Position numbers and translations under genes: made by a program. From NCBI GenBank assembly GCA_017999195.1, contig JAGOBP010000188.1, positions 1 through 7,612 on the forward strand: a DNA stretch of 7,612 bases. Direction: 5' to 3'. Source of the stretch: Thermoflexales bacterium. GTDB taxonomy: Bacteria > Chloroflexota > Anaerolineae > Fen-1058. The notes under the pieces were generated by a model, which saw nothing but the letters and a program-made list of their open reading frames with translations, searched no databases and was not told the origin of the DNA. Numbering within the stretch: the first letter of the stretch is position 1; every line of letters begins with the position of its first letter. Positions 1 through 7,343 of this stretch are shown here, one piece after another.

Positions 1-1
1 T

Positions 2-979
2 GGCGTGCGTGTGATCAAGGCCGCGCGCTGGGCCACCGTCGCATCCACACCGATCAGTCCGGCGTTGTTCTGGCAGGCGGCGCGGCTTAAGGCGGATGTG
101 GCGCATCTGCATTTTCCGCATCCGCCGGGTGAGGTGGCGAACTGGTTGCTGCGTCCGGCCAAGGCCACGGTGATTTCCTATCACAGCGATGTGGTGCGGC
201 AGGCCAGCATCTTGCGTTTTTATAAGCCGTTGATGAAGCACATCTTGAAGCAGGCCGATGCCTTGATCTATGGCAGTCCGCCGATGAAGAACAGTCTTTA
301 TCTACAGCCACATCACCCCAAACTGCACTTGATTCCGTACGGCATCCCGCTCGATCGGTTTTTGCGGGAACCGTCGGGCGCGGAGATCGATCGGGTGCGG
401 GCGCGTTATCCGCTTGTGACGTCGTCACGAGTGAGAAGATTCTCGTTCTTGTTATTTGTAGGGCGCTTGCGCTATTACAAGGGACTCAATGTATTGATCG
501 ATGCGTTATCTGAGATTGATGCGCAGTTGCTGGTGGTGGGTATCGGTCCGATGTTGGCGGAGTGGCAAGCGTTGGCGCAAGCGCGCGGCGTGGCCGATAA
601 GGTGACGTGGCTGGGCGAAGTGCCTGACGACGATTTGCCCGCGTTGTATCATCAGTCTGATCTGTTTGTGCTGCCTGCGACGCATTCCAGCGAGGCGTTT
701 GGGTTGGTGCAGGTGGAGGCGATGGCGAGCGGCGTGCCGACGATCTGCACAGAGTTGGGCACGGGCACATCGTATGTGACGCAGCACGAGCAGACCGGGC
801 TGGTGGTGGCACCGAATGATCCGCGCGCGTTGGCGGATGGAATCAATCGTGTGCTGGCGGATGCGGCGTGGCGTAAGACGTTGGGGGCGGCGGCGCGGGC
901 GCGGGCGCAGGCGGAGTTCTCGGTCGAGCGGATGATCGATCGGGTGTTGGCGCTGTATCAGACCCTCATCTCAGCTTAA
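2..979 (+). CDS. GT4-family glycosyltransferase, 5' end missing
   Basis: This is the C-terminal four-fifths or so of a retaining GT-B glycosyltransferase of family GT4, which transfers a sugar from a nucleotide-sugar donor to a growing glycan at the cytoplasmic face of the membrane. The frame is open to the left edge. The GTG at 5 sits inside a conserved stretch (GVRVIKAARWATVASTPIS), so it is not the real start, and roughly 60-80 N-terminal residues are probably outside the window. Counting from position 5, the visible protein has an acceptor-domain tail (HLHFPHP near 35-40, ISYHSD near 57-62), the donor-domain entry FVGRLRYYKG at 151-160, and the EX7E signature E230-AFGLVQV-E238 followed by AMASGVPTICTE, which binds the donor nucleotide-sugar. 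The stop is TAA at 977-979. Placement before a ligase/polymerase-like gene and a polyprenyl-phosphate sugar transferase suggests surface glycan synthesis. The exact sugar cannot be read from the sequence. Confidence 0.92.
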   Translation, partial: GVRVIKAARWATVASTPISPALFWQAARLKADVAHLHFPHPPGEVANWLLRPAKATVISYHSDVVRQASILRFYKPLMKHILKQADALIYGSPPMKNSLYLQPHHPKLHLIPYGIPLDRFLREPSGAEIDRVRARYPLVTSSRVRRFSFLLFVGRLRYYKGLNVLIDALSEIDAQLLVVGIGPMLAEWQALAQARGVADKVTWLGEVPDDDLPALYHQSDLFVLPATHSSEAFGLVQVEAMASGVPTICTELGTGTSYVTQHEQTGLVVAPNDPRALADGINRVLADAAWRKTLGAAARARAQAEFSVERMIDRVLALYQTLISA

Positions 980-990
980 CATCACGCGAT

Positions 991-1018
991 TTGGTCTGTG
1001 ATTAACCTATGGTATGAT
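991..1018 (+). promoter_or_regulatory. Sigma70-like promoter for the ligase/TPR gene
   Basis: TTGGTC (991-996) and TATGAT (1013-1018) are separated by 16 bp, a reasonable match to a housekeeping promoter (4 of 6 and 5 of 6 consensus bases). The expected transcript start near 1025 would give a leader of about 37 bases before the ATG at 1062. It lies in the only gap between the glycosyltransferase and the next gene. The box match is visible; promoter activity is inferred. Confidence 0.55.
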
Positions 1019-1061
1019 TGCTCGCGTTTGGCGATCGACACTTTTCTATTAGAGACAGACT

Positions 1062-4000
1062 ATGACGAATTCGACCCGATTGAGTGCTTTTTGCGAACGA
1101 TTGATCGAAGCGGGCTGGCTGGCGGCGCTGGTGCTGGCTCCGTTGTTTTTCAATGTCTATTCCAGCCGGGTGTTCGAGCCGGACAAGCTGACGCTGGTCC
1201 GCTCGATCGCGCTGGTGATGGTGGGGGCGTGGCTCATCAAGTGGTTGGAGGAGCGGAAATCCGCACGGACGCGGACCGATCGGGTGACGTGGCGCACGCC
1301 GCTGGTGCTGCCGACGTTGATTCTGGTGGGACTGTATCTGGTGGCGTCGGTGTTGTCGATCGCGCCGCGAGTCAGCTTTATGGGCTCGTATCAGCGCTTG
1401 CAGGGCACTTACAGCACGTTCTCGTACATCGTCATCTTCTTCATGTTGCTGCTGAATATGCGGCGGCGCGAGCAATTGGATCGACTGGTAACGGCGGCCG
1501 TGATCACGAGTCTGCCGATTGCGTTTTACGGTCTGTTGCAGCATGGCGACGGAACCACGTCGATCGATCCGTTGCCGTGGGGCGGCGATGTGACCAGCCG
1601 TGTGGCGTCGAATATGGGTAATGCCATTTTCGTCGCCGCGTATTTGATCATGGCGTTCTTCCTGACGCTGGGCCGCATTATCGAGAGTTTCCGCGTGATT
1701 TTGACGGAGAAAGAGTCGCGCGCGTCCGACATTTTGCGCGCCAGCAGCTATGTGTTTATCGGCGCGGTACAGCTGATTGCTTTTGGCTTTGCGGACAGCC
1801 GCGGCCCGCTGCTGGGCTGGTTGCCGGGCATGTTCATCTTTGGCTTGGTGGGCTTGTTGTTGTTGCGGGTGTCGCTGCACAGTCAGGCCGTGGCTGAGGC
1901 TGATTCGACTGAGATCCGCTTCCCAATCACGATGTTGGATGTGCTTAAGGCGCTGGGTGTGTCGTTGTTCAGCATCGCCGGAGCGGCGGCCGGAGCTTTC
2001 TTGGTTTTCAAATTGTTTCCCATTACCAAGATTTCACTGGTGGTGGTGGCCGCACTCTTGGGCGGTCTGCTGCCGTTGTTGATCGTGGCCGGTATTCGAC
2101 GTACGGCGGCGCGCTGGCTGTGGGCGTCGTGGATTTTCTTTTCGGTGGTGGGCGCGGCTGGCTTGTTCCTGGTCAACTTCTCCGACATGCCGGCGGTGGT
2201 GGAACTTCGGACGAGCGGCGCTTTTGGCCGACTGTCGTCGCTGTTTGAGACCGAAGGCGGCACGGGCGAGGTGCGTTCGTTGATCTGGGAAGGCGCGGCC
2301 AAGTTAGTGCTGCCGCATGATCCATTGAAATTCCCGGATGGCACGACGGATAGCCTCAACTTCGCGCGACCGCTGATTGGCTACGGGCCAGAGTCGATGT
2401 ACGTTGCCTATAACCCGTTCTATCCGCCTGATCTGGCGCACCTTGAGGCGCGTAACGCTTCGCCCGATCGATCTCACAATGAAGTGTGGGATTCGCTGGT
2501 GATTACGGGCGGCTTAGGCTTTGTAGTTGAGCAGTTCTTGTTTCTAAGCGTGTTCTTCTTCGCATTGAAGTTCATCGGTTGGATACCCAGTCGGCGCGCG
2601 GCGTGGCTGTTGATCGGTCTGATGGTGGCGGGCGGTATTGCCGGTGCGGGGTTGTTGGCTGTTGCTTTACAGCCCAACTTCTTCGGGCCGGGCTGGACCG
2701 GCGGTGTGACCGGCGGCCTGGTCATTTACGTGATCACCTTTGCGCTGTTCCACTTCCAAGTCTCGCGGCGCGTGTATATCATCATCGCGGCGATTTTGAT
2801 CGGGATTCTTGATTTTGCCATCTTCTTTGCCACGTTTACCTCGGCCAATCGCATAGTCGAGATGACGGCGGCGACGGTCGGCGGCGTCATCTTGTTCGGG
2901 GCACTGTTCGCCATCGGGCGAGTGGCGTTTGGTCGGACAGCAGGGCAGCCCGTCGAGATGAGCGGCCACTTATTCCTGATCATTGCGCTGTTCGGCGGCA
3001 TTCTGGCGCACTATCTGGAAATCGGCCTGGCCGGGATCGCCATCGCTTCGACGCGCACGTATTTCTGGACCTATGCGGCGTTGCTGGTATTGACGGGGTT
3101 GAAGTGGGTGCCGGTGGATGAAGAAGCGCCGAAACCAGCGGCGATGCCCGTGACGCCTGCCCCGGCTGCGCCCGCGACGAAAGAGTCCGCGAACCTGCCG
3201 CGTCATAAGAAGAAAGTAGTGCGGCCCACCGCGCCGGTGACAACGGTTCGCCGCGAGCCGCGCCGGACCACGCCCTGGTTAGGCTCGGTGCTGATGCTGG
3301 CGCTGATCGGCGCGTTGGTGCTATCGACCCTGGGCTATGAATTCATCACCAGTTCGAATCAGAGTTCAAGCACGCCGGTCAGTTCGGCCACGCAGTTGAT
3401 CGTGAATTCGCTGACGCGCTTGCCCTATCAAAACAATCGCGAGTCCATGGGCGCGCTGTTGATGTTCTTTGTGACGTGGTTGTTTGGCGGCCTGTTAAGC
3501 ATTACGGAATTGCGGCGGCGCGATCTGCTGACGACGCAGGAGGTCTGGCCGGCGGCGGGCGTCTGGTACGGGACATCGATCGGGTTGGCGTTGACGTTCT
3601 GGTTGATCCATGCGGGCACATTGTTGAGTTTAGGCTCGATCATTCAGGGCACGCAGATTACCACGCTCGATCAATATGCGCAGCGTGTGAACGAACTGCT
3701 TAAACTCGCCGACACGGTAGGCGGTTTGCTGGCGACCTTCTATGTCGTGGTGCTGTTGCTCATGCTCGGCATCGCGGCGGTGTCGATGACTCAGACGCGC
3801 ACGTGGCAGGGCAAGTCGGCCAGCGATTGGGGCCTGGCGGCGGTGGTGCCGGTGGCGCTGATTGTCATTGTGCTGGTGATTACGACCAACCTCAACTCCA
3901 TTCGGGCCGATACGCTGTACAAGCAGGCCGATCCGCTGCGCGCGCAGGGCCAGTGGGACGTGGCGATTGCGCACTATAAGCGCGTGCTGGAACTGGCGCC

Positions 4001-5000
4001 CGATGAGGACTTCTACTATCTGTGGTTGGGCGCGGCCTATCTGGAAAAGGCTTCGCAGGCACCGGAAGGCCAATCGATTCTGGCCACGGCCGGTAATAGT
4101 TTATCGGGCATTTTGAAACTGACCTTCCAGCAGACCTACAGCCTGAGCAAACAAGACTCGTTGTTGGCGGCTAAAGTGGTGCTGGACAACGCCCGATTGT
4201 TGAATCCGCTCAACACCGATCATTCCGCCAACCTTGCGCGGTTGCATCGCCGCTGGGCCGATCTGTATGCGGCCGATCCGGTCGTACGCAAGGCGCAACT
4301 CGATGAGGCGTCCGCCCAATACCAGATCGCCACGACGCTCAGTCCCAACAATGCCATCTTGTGGAATGAGTGGTCGACGGTGCTGATGGCGACTTCGGAC
4401 AGCGCGCGCGCGGCGGGTGATACCGCGGGCGCCGAGGCCTTTATGCAAGACGCACGGGCCAAGCTCGATCAATCGTTGGCGCTCGATCAGCAATTCGAGC
4501 AGACCTACTTGATCCTGGCGCAGCTGGCGCGCTCACAGGGCCAGACTGACGAGGCTCGCCGCAACTACGAACTGGCGATGAAGTGGAATCCCAATAGTAC
4601 GGATGCCTGGGGCGGACTGGCCGATATGCTGGTGTCGCAGGGGAACTACACCGACGTCGAGACGATTACGCTGGCCTATCTGGAGAAGCAACCGGACTTC
4701 CTGCCCGGTCTGCGGACGCTGGCGCGCAACGTCTACTTCCCGCAGAATCGCTTAAGCGAGGCGCTGGCAACTCAGCAGCGCGTGGTACAGCTAGCCGCCA
4801 ACGATCCGAACTTGTGGGACGATTTGCGTGTGCTGGCCGTTTTGTTGGCGCAAAGCGGGCAAGTGGAGTTGGCCCTGCAAACCGCGCAGCAGGCGCTGGA
4901 GAAAGCGCCGGAAGCGAACAAGGCCGACATCAGTTCCCTGATCACCCAATTACAAGGGTCACTGGGACTCACCTCGCCCGTGACGACCACTGTACCGTAA
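1062..5000 (+). CDS. O-antigen ligase/polymerase-like membrane protein with C-terminal TPR domain
   Basis: A 1312-residue protein with about 23 predicted membrane segments by eye. Residues about 15-375 hold some eleven hydrophobic segments, followed by a large polar loop at about 380-480 containing GYGPE (near 440) and SHNEVWD (H472, N473), the pattern typical of the Wzy_C/O-antigen ligase family (PF04932). More membrane segments run to about 684. A Pro/Ala and Lys/Arg-rich linker covers 686-738, five further membrane segments cover about 739-940, and a TPR domain fills about 950-1312, with clear repeats around 951-984 (GQWDVAIAHYKRVLELAP), 1148-1180 (GQTDEARRNYELAMKWNP) and 1255-1290. Family members polymerise or transfer lipid-linked glycans at the outer face of the cytoplasmic membrane; the TPR part likely binds partner proteins. 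The family is usually 400-700 residues, so this is a large fused version. The start ATG 1062 has only a weak AGAGA (1051-1055) upstream. Ligase versus polymerase cannot be decided, so no gene symbol is given. Confidence 0.85.
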   Translation: MTNSTRLSAFCERLIEAGWLAALVLAPLFFNVYSSRVFEPDKLTLVRSIALVMVGAWLIKWLEERKSARTRTDRVTWRTPLVLPTLILVGLYLVASVLSIAPRVSFMGSYQRLQGTYSTFSYIVIFFMLLLNMRRREQLDRLVTAAVITSLPIAFYGLLQHGDGTTSIDPLPWGGDVTSRVASNMGNAIFVAAYLIMAFFLTLGRIIESFRVILTEKESRASDILRASSYVFIGAVQLIAFGFADSRGPLLGWLPGMFIFGLVGLLLLRVSLHSQAVAEADSTEIRFPITMLDVLKALGVSLFSIAGAAAGAFLVFKLFPITKISLVVVAALLGGLLPLLIVAGIRRTAARWLWASWIFFSVVGAAGLFLVNFSDMPAVVELRTSGAFGRLSSLFETEGGTGEVRSLIWEGAAKLVLPHDPLKFPDGTTDSLNFARPLIGYGPESMYVAYNPFYPPDLAHLEARNASPDRSHNEVWDSLVITGGLGFVVEQFLFLSVFFFALKFIGWIPSRRAAWLLIGLMVAGGIAGAGLLAVALQPNFFGPGWTGGVTGGLVIYVITFALFHFQVSRRVYIIIAAILIGILDFAIFFATFTSANRIVEMTAATVGGVILFGALFAIGRVAFGRTAGQPVEMSGHLFLIIALFGGILAHYLEIGLAGIAIASTRTYFWTYAALLVLTGLKWVPVDEEAPKPAAMPVTPAPAAPATKESANLPRHKKKVVRPTAPVTTVRREPRRTTPWLGSVLMLALIGALVLSTLGYEFITSSNQSSSTPVSSATQLIVNSLTRLPYQNNRESMGALLMFFVTWLFGGLLSITELRRRDLLTTQEVWPAAGVWYGTSIGLALTFWLIHAGTLLSLGSIIQGTQITTLDQYAQRVNELLKLADTVGGLLATFYVVVLLLMLGIAAVSMTQTRTWQGKSASDWGLAAVVPVALIVIVLVITTNLNSIRADTLYKQADPLRAQGQWDVAIAHYKRVLELAPDEDFYYLWLGAAYLEKASQAPEGQSILATAGNSLSGILKLTFQQTYSLSKQDSLLAAKVVLDNARLLNPLNTDHSANLARLHRRWADLYAADPVVRKAQLDEASAQYQIATTLSPNNAILWNEWSTVLMATSDSARAAGDTAGAEAFMQDARAKLDQSLALDQQFEQTYLILAQLARSQGQTDEARRNYELAMKWNPNSTDAWGGLADMLVSQGNYTDVETITLAYLEKQPDFLPGLRTLARNVYFPQNRLSEALATQQRVVQLAANDPNLWDDLRVLAVLLAQSGQVELALQTAQQALEKAPEANKADISSLITQLQGSLGLTSPVTTTVP

Positions 5001-5006
5001 ACCACT

Positions 5007-5044
5007 GCCGAGACGTTCAACCTGAACGTCTCGGCTTATTTTTC
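5007..5044 (+). terminator. Rho-independent terminator after the ligase/TPR gene
   Basis: The arms GCCGAGACGTTCA (5007-5019) and TGAACGTCTCGGC (5023-5035) pair perfectly over 13 bp around a 3-base loop (ACC). The hairpin is followed by TTATTTTTC (5036-5044), a T-rich tail. It starts 6 bases after the TAA of the upstream gene and ends one base before the ribosome binding site of the next, so it should separate the two transcripts at least partly. Confidence 0.9.
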
Positions 5045-5049
5045 AGGGG
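5045..5049 (+). promoter_or_regulatory. Ribosome binding site of the phosphotransferase gene
   Basis: AGGGG lies 6 bases before the ATG at 5056 and supports that start. It immediately follows the T-tract of the terminator, so the whole 5' leader of this gene on any read-through transcript is the terminator hairpin itself. Confidence 0.6.
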
Positions 5050-5055
5050 CGGCGC

Positions 5056-6051
5056 ATGCTTACTCCATTATTAGTTTTCGTCGGAGCATTGTTGATCGCA
5101 TTTGGCGCGACGCCCATCGCGCGCCGGGTCGCACCGCGGCTGGGTGTGATGGATCATCCCAATCCGCGCAAGGTGCATGCGCGGCCCATGCCGCTGCTGG
5201 GCGGCGCGGCCATTGTCGTGGCCAGCATTGCCACGCTGTTGATCTTTCAAGACCGGTTTGAGTTTCAGCAGTTGGTTACGGTGTTGTTCGGCGCGGCCTT
5301 CATGTCGCTGCTGGGCGTGTACGACGATCGCTGGGGACTGCGGCCAATCCTAAAATTGCTGGGCCAATTCCTGGCGGCCTGTCTGTTGATCTTGTCCGGC
5401 GTGCGGATTACGTCGCTGCCGTTTGAGTGGCTGAACTTCTTCGTCTCGCTTATCTGGATTGTGGGCTTGACCAACTCCCTCAACTTGCTGGATAACATGG
5501 ATGGCCTATCGAGCGGTGTGGCCGCAGTCTGCGCCGCTTTTTTCATGGTCACGGCGGCTTTGAGCCGGCAGACCTATGTCGGGGCGTTAGCCGCGGCGTT
5601 GTTGGGCGCGGCCCTGGGCTTCCTCTTCTATAACTTCAATCCGGCCAGTATTTTCATGGGTGATACAGGCAGCCTGTTCCTGGGCTTCATGCTGGCCGCC
5701 ATCGGCGTCAAACTGCGCTTCCCGGAAAACGTGCCCTTCGTCACGTGGATGATTCCCGTATTGATCATGGGCATGCCCATCTTCGATACGACACTCGTCT
5801 TCATCTCGCGCCTGCGCCGGGGGAAAAATCCGCTCACAACGCCGGGCAAAGATCACGTCTCCCACCGATTGGTCGCACTCGGCTTCACGACCCGCGAAGC
5901 GGTGATGATTCACTACCTCATCGGCGGGGCCTTTGGTCTGGCCGCTGTCCTCGTGACGCAGTCGAATGTGCTGGAAGGCTATCTCATCGGCGGGGGGATG
6001 GCGCTGTTTGGCCTGTATGGTCTGTGGTTCTTTGAGTTCAAGAAGAAGTAA
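5056..6051 (+). CDS. Polyprenyl-phosphate HexNAc-1-phosphate transferase, WecA/TagO/MraY family
   Basis: A 331-residue integral membrane enzyme of the PNPT family (PF00953). It moves a sugar-1-phosphate (typically GlcNAc-1-P) from a UDP-sugar to undecaprenyl phosphate, the first step of lipid-linked glycan, teichoic acid or O-antigen synthesis. Key motifs are all present: DHPNPRKVHARPMPLLGG at 33-50, the Mg-binding pair D90-D91 in VYDDRWGL, NLLDNMDGLSSG at 143-154 (D146, D149), FNPASIFMGDTGS at 194-206 (D203), PIFDTTLV with D244, and the cytoplasmic HVSHRL motif with H267 and H270. About ten or eleven hydrophobic segments alternate with these loops. Length and motif order are normal for the WecA/TagO branch. 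The HVSHR loop and the absence of MraY-specific features favour WecA/TagO over MraY. The gene likely primes the glycan used by the upstream enzymes. No clear promoter lies between the terminator and the start. Confidence 0.93.
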   Translation: MLTPLLVFVGALLIAFGATPIARRVAPRLGVMDHPNPRKVHARPMPLLGGAAIVVASIATLLIFQDRFEFQQLVTVLFGAAFMSLLGVYDDRWGLRPILKLLGQFLAACLLILSGVRITSLPFEWLNFFVSLIWIVGLTNSLNLLDNMDGLSSGVAAVCAAFFMVTAALSRQTYVGALAAALLGAALGFLFYNFNPASIFMGDTGSLFLGFMLAAIGVKLRFPENVPFVTWMIPVLIMGMPIFDTTLVFISRLRRGKNPLTTPGKDHVSHRLVALGFTTREAVMIHYLIGGAFGLAAVLVTQSNVLEGYLIGGGMALFGLYGLWFFEFKKK

Positions 6052-6075
6052 GCGATCCGGTGGGCTGGTGTGCTC

Positions 6076-6084
6076 TGCTATAAT
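6076..6084 (+). promoter_or_regulatory. Extended -10 promoter for the Uma2-VTT operon
   Basis: TGCTATAAT is a perfect extended -10 element (TGn plus TATAAT at 6079-6084), located 25 bases after the stop of the preceding gene. The -35 region (about 6056-6061, TCCGGT) is poor, as expected for extended -10 promoters. Transcription from about 6091 would give a leader of about 40 bases before ATG 6130. Confidence 0.7.
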
Positions 6085-6129
6085 TCAGGTTACGAGATCA
6101 ACCGAGGCTTACTGCCGGAGATCACAACC

Positions 6130-6741
6130 ATGACACTCACTAAAGCAACTCCCCCGCGACGGCGTTTGACGCACGCCATTGCTGAATTGTTCCCCCCGCA
6201 GGGTCAGTGGTCAGAGGACGAATACCTCGGCGTGTCCGATCGATCCAATCGGCTGATCGAACTCTCAAACGGCAAGCTGGAGGTATTGGACATGCCGACG
6301 GATCCCCATCAATATGCGGTTGGTCGCTTGCATTATTTCATCTTGCGCTTTTTGATGGAACATGTGCTGGGCGAAATTCGCGTGGCCCCGCTGCCGGTCC
6401 GATTGTGGCCGGGCAAATTCCGCGAACCCGACCTGATGTATTTGTCGACCGCGCATCTCGATCGGATTACGTCCGAATACTGGGGTGTGCCCGATCTGGT
6501 CATCGAAGTCCACTCGCCCGGCTCGCATCACCGCGATAAGCGCGTCAAGTATCACGAGTATGCGCAAGCGGGCATTGCCGAATACTGGATGGTGGATACG
6601 GATGCGAAGACGATTGCGGTTTATCGGCTGCATCAGGAAGACTACGTTTTGCACCGCCAATATGCTCAGAGCGAGACGCTTCTGTCTGAGCAATTGCCCG
6701 GCTTTGAACTCAACCTCGTGGATGTGTTCGCTAAAGCATGA
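6130..6741 (+). CDS. Uma2-family (DUF820) PD-(D/E)XK nuclease-fold protein
   Basis: A 203-residue protein of the Uma2 family (PF05685), which has a restriction-endonuclease-like fold and is present in many copies in Cyanobacteria and Chloroflexota; its cellular role is not established. Visible family marks are the N-terminal LIELSNGKLEVL (42-53), REPDLMYL with D101, PDLVIEVHSPGS with E126, and RDKRVKYHEYAQAGIAEYWMVD (135-156, K137 and K140), ending in a short beta-rich tail. D101 and E126 are the likely metal ligands. The open frame extends back to a GTG at 6070, but that would place the -10 promoter element inside the gene. ATG 6130, with GGAG at 6117-6120 nine bases before it, is the better start. 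The stop overlaps the start of the next gene. Length is normal for the family. Confidence 0.9.
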   Translation: MTLTKATPPRRRLTHAIAELFPPQGQWSEDEYLGVSDRSNRLIELSNGKLEVLDMPTDPHQYAVGRLHYFILRFLMEHVLGEIRVAPLPVRLWPGKFREPDLMYLSTAHLDRITSEYWGVPDLVIEVHSPGSHHRDKRVKYHEYAQAGIAEYWMVDTDAKTIAVYRLHQEDYVLHRQYAQSETLLSEQLPGFELNLVDVFAKA

Positions 6742-7304
6742 CCACCGACGCTAAGAAACCTTCGAACCTGGGCCGACTGCTGACGCTCGTGTTCGCCGTC
6801 GGCTTGAGTTTAGGCATCATCTGGCTGACCACGCGCTATCAACAAGAGATTCAAAGTTGGGGCGAAGCCGGTTTGTTAGGCTTATTCGTCGTCAGCATCA
6901 TCGGCAATGCGACCTTGGTTATTCCTGCGCCGGTGTTTGTGGTGGCGTGCGCGGCCGGGATGGTGTACGGGCCGCTGCAAGTGGGCGTGGTCGCGGCGGC
7001 GGGTGCGGCGCTAGGCGAATTGACCGGTTACCTCGCGGGCTACGGCGGGCAAGCCATCGTGCCGCAAGGCCGCTTCTACAACTGGCTGCGCGGTTTCATG
7101 CAGCGACATGGCCTGTTGACCATCTTCTTCCTGGGTGCGATTCCCAACCCCGTTTTCGATGTGGGCGGCTTGATCGCGGGCGTGATCAAGATGCCGGTGT
7201 TGAAGTTCCTCATCGCGGCGTGGGCGGGCAAGACCATCCGCCTGGGTCTCACGGCGTGGGCGTGCCTGGCGGGCATTCCGTGGTTGCAACAGATTTTTCG
7301 ATAG
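6738..7304 (+). CDS. VTT-domain (TVP38/TMEM64, DedA-related) membrane protein
   Basis: A 188-residue membrane protein with a short polar N-terminus, a first hydrophobic segment at about 13-31 and further segments at about 44-62, 64-92, 127-150 and 155-180. The VTT (SNARE-associated) family pattern is clear: G-rich AAGAALGELTGYLAGYGG (87-104), the RHGLLTIFFLGAIPNPVFD stretch (123-141), then GGLIAGVIKMP and FLIAAWAGKTIR (157-168). Members of this superfamily are linked to lipid scrambling or flipping and membrane homeostasis; whether this one recycles a lipid carrier such as undecaprenyl phosphate is speculation. ATG 6738 overlaps the TGA of the Uma2 gene (ATGA), and no good ribosome binding site precedes it, so translation is probably coupled. 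The first base of the next promoter is only five bases past its stop. Confidence 0.88.
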   Translation: MTTDAKKPSNLGRLLTLVFAVGLSLGIIWLTTRYQQEIQSWGEAGLLGLFVVSIIGNATLVIPAPVFVVACAAGMVYGPLQVGVVAAAGAALGELTGYLAGYGGQAIVPQGRFYNWLRGFMQRHGLLTIFFLGAIPNPVFDVGGLIAGVIKMPVLKFLIAAWAGKTIRLGLTAWACLAGIPWLQQIFR

Positions 7305-7309
7305 CCCGT

Positions 7310-7337
7310 TTGACAACGAAATTATCTCGGCTATAAT
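7310..7337 (+). promoter_or_regulatory. Consensus sigma70 promoter of the T-box leader
   Basis: TTGACA (7310-7315) and TATAAT (7332-7337) are both perfect consensus hexamers with 16 bp between them. The transcript should start near 7344. The promoter begins five bases after the TAG stop of the VTT gene, with no terminator between, so read-through from the previous operon could also enter the leader. Confidence 0.88.
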
Positions 7338-7343
7338 CGGCGC

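Noticed and set aside
5..7. GTG at 5 as the start of the glycosyltransferase
   Set aside because: The frame is open to the edge and the residues around it match the interior of GT4 proteins, so the gene begins outside the window.
998..1621. A 207-codon open frame on the + strand overlapping the start of the ligase/TPR gene
   Set aside because: It lies in another frame of a clearly coding region, its translation has no recognisable family pattern, and it would begin inside the promoter.
1002..1880. A 292-codon open frame on the - strand
   Set aside because: The translation is a low-complexity Gln/Arg/His-rich shadow of the antisense of a membrane protein gene, typical of high-G+C DNA.
6070..6129. 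Upstream GTG start that would extend the Uma2 protein by 20 residues
   Set aside because: The extension covers the TGCTATAAT promoter element, does not match the family's N-terminus, and ATG 6130 has its own GGAG at good spacing.
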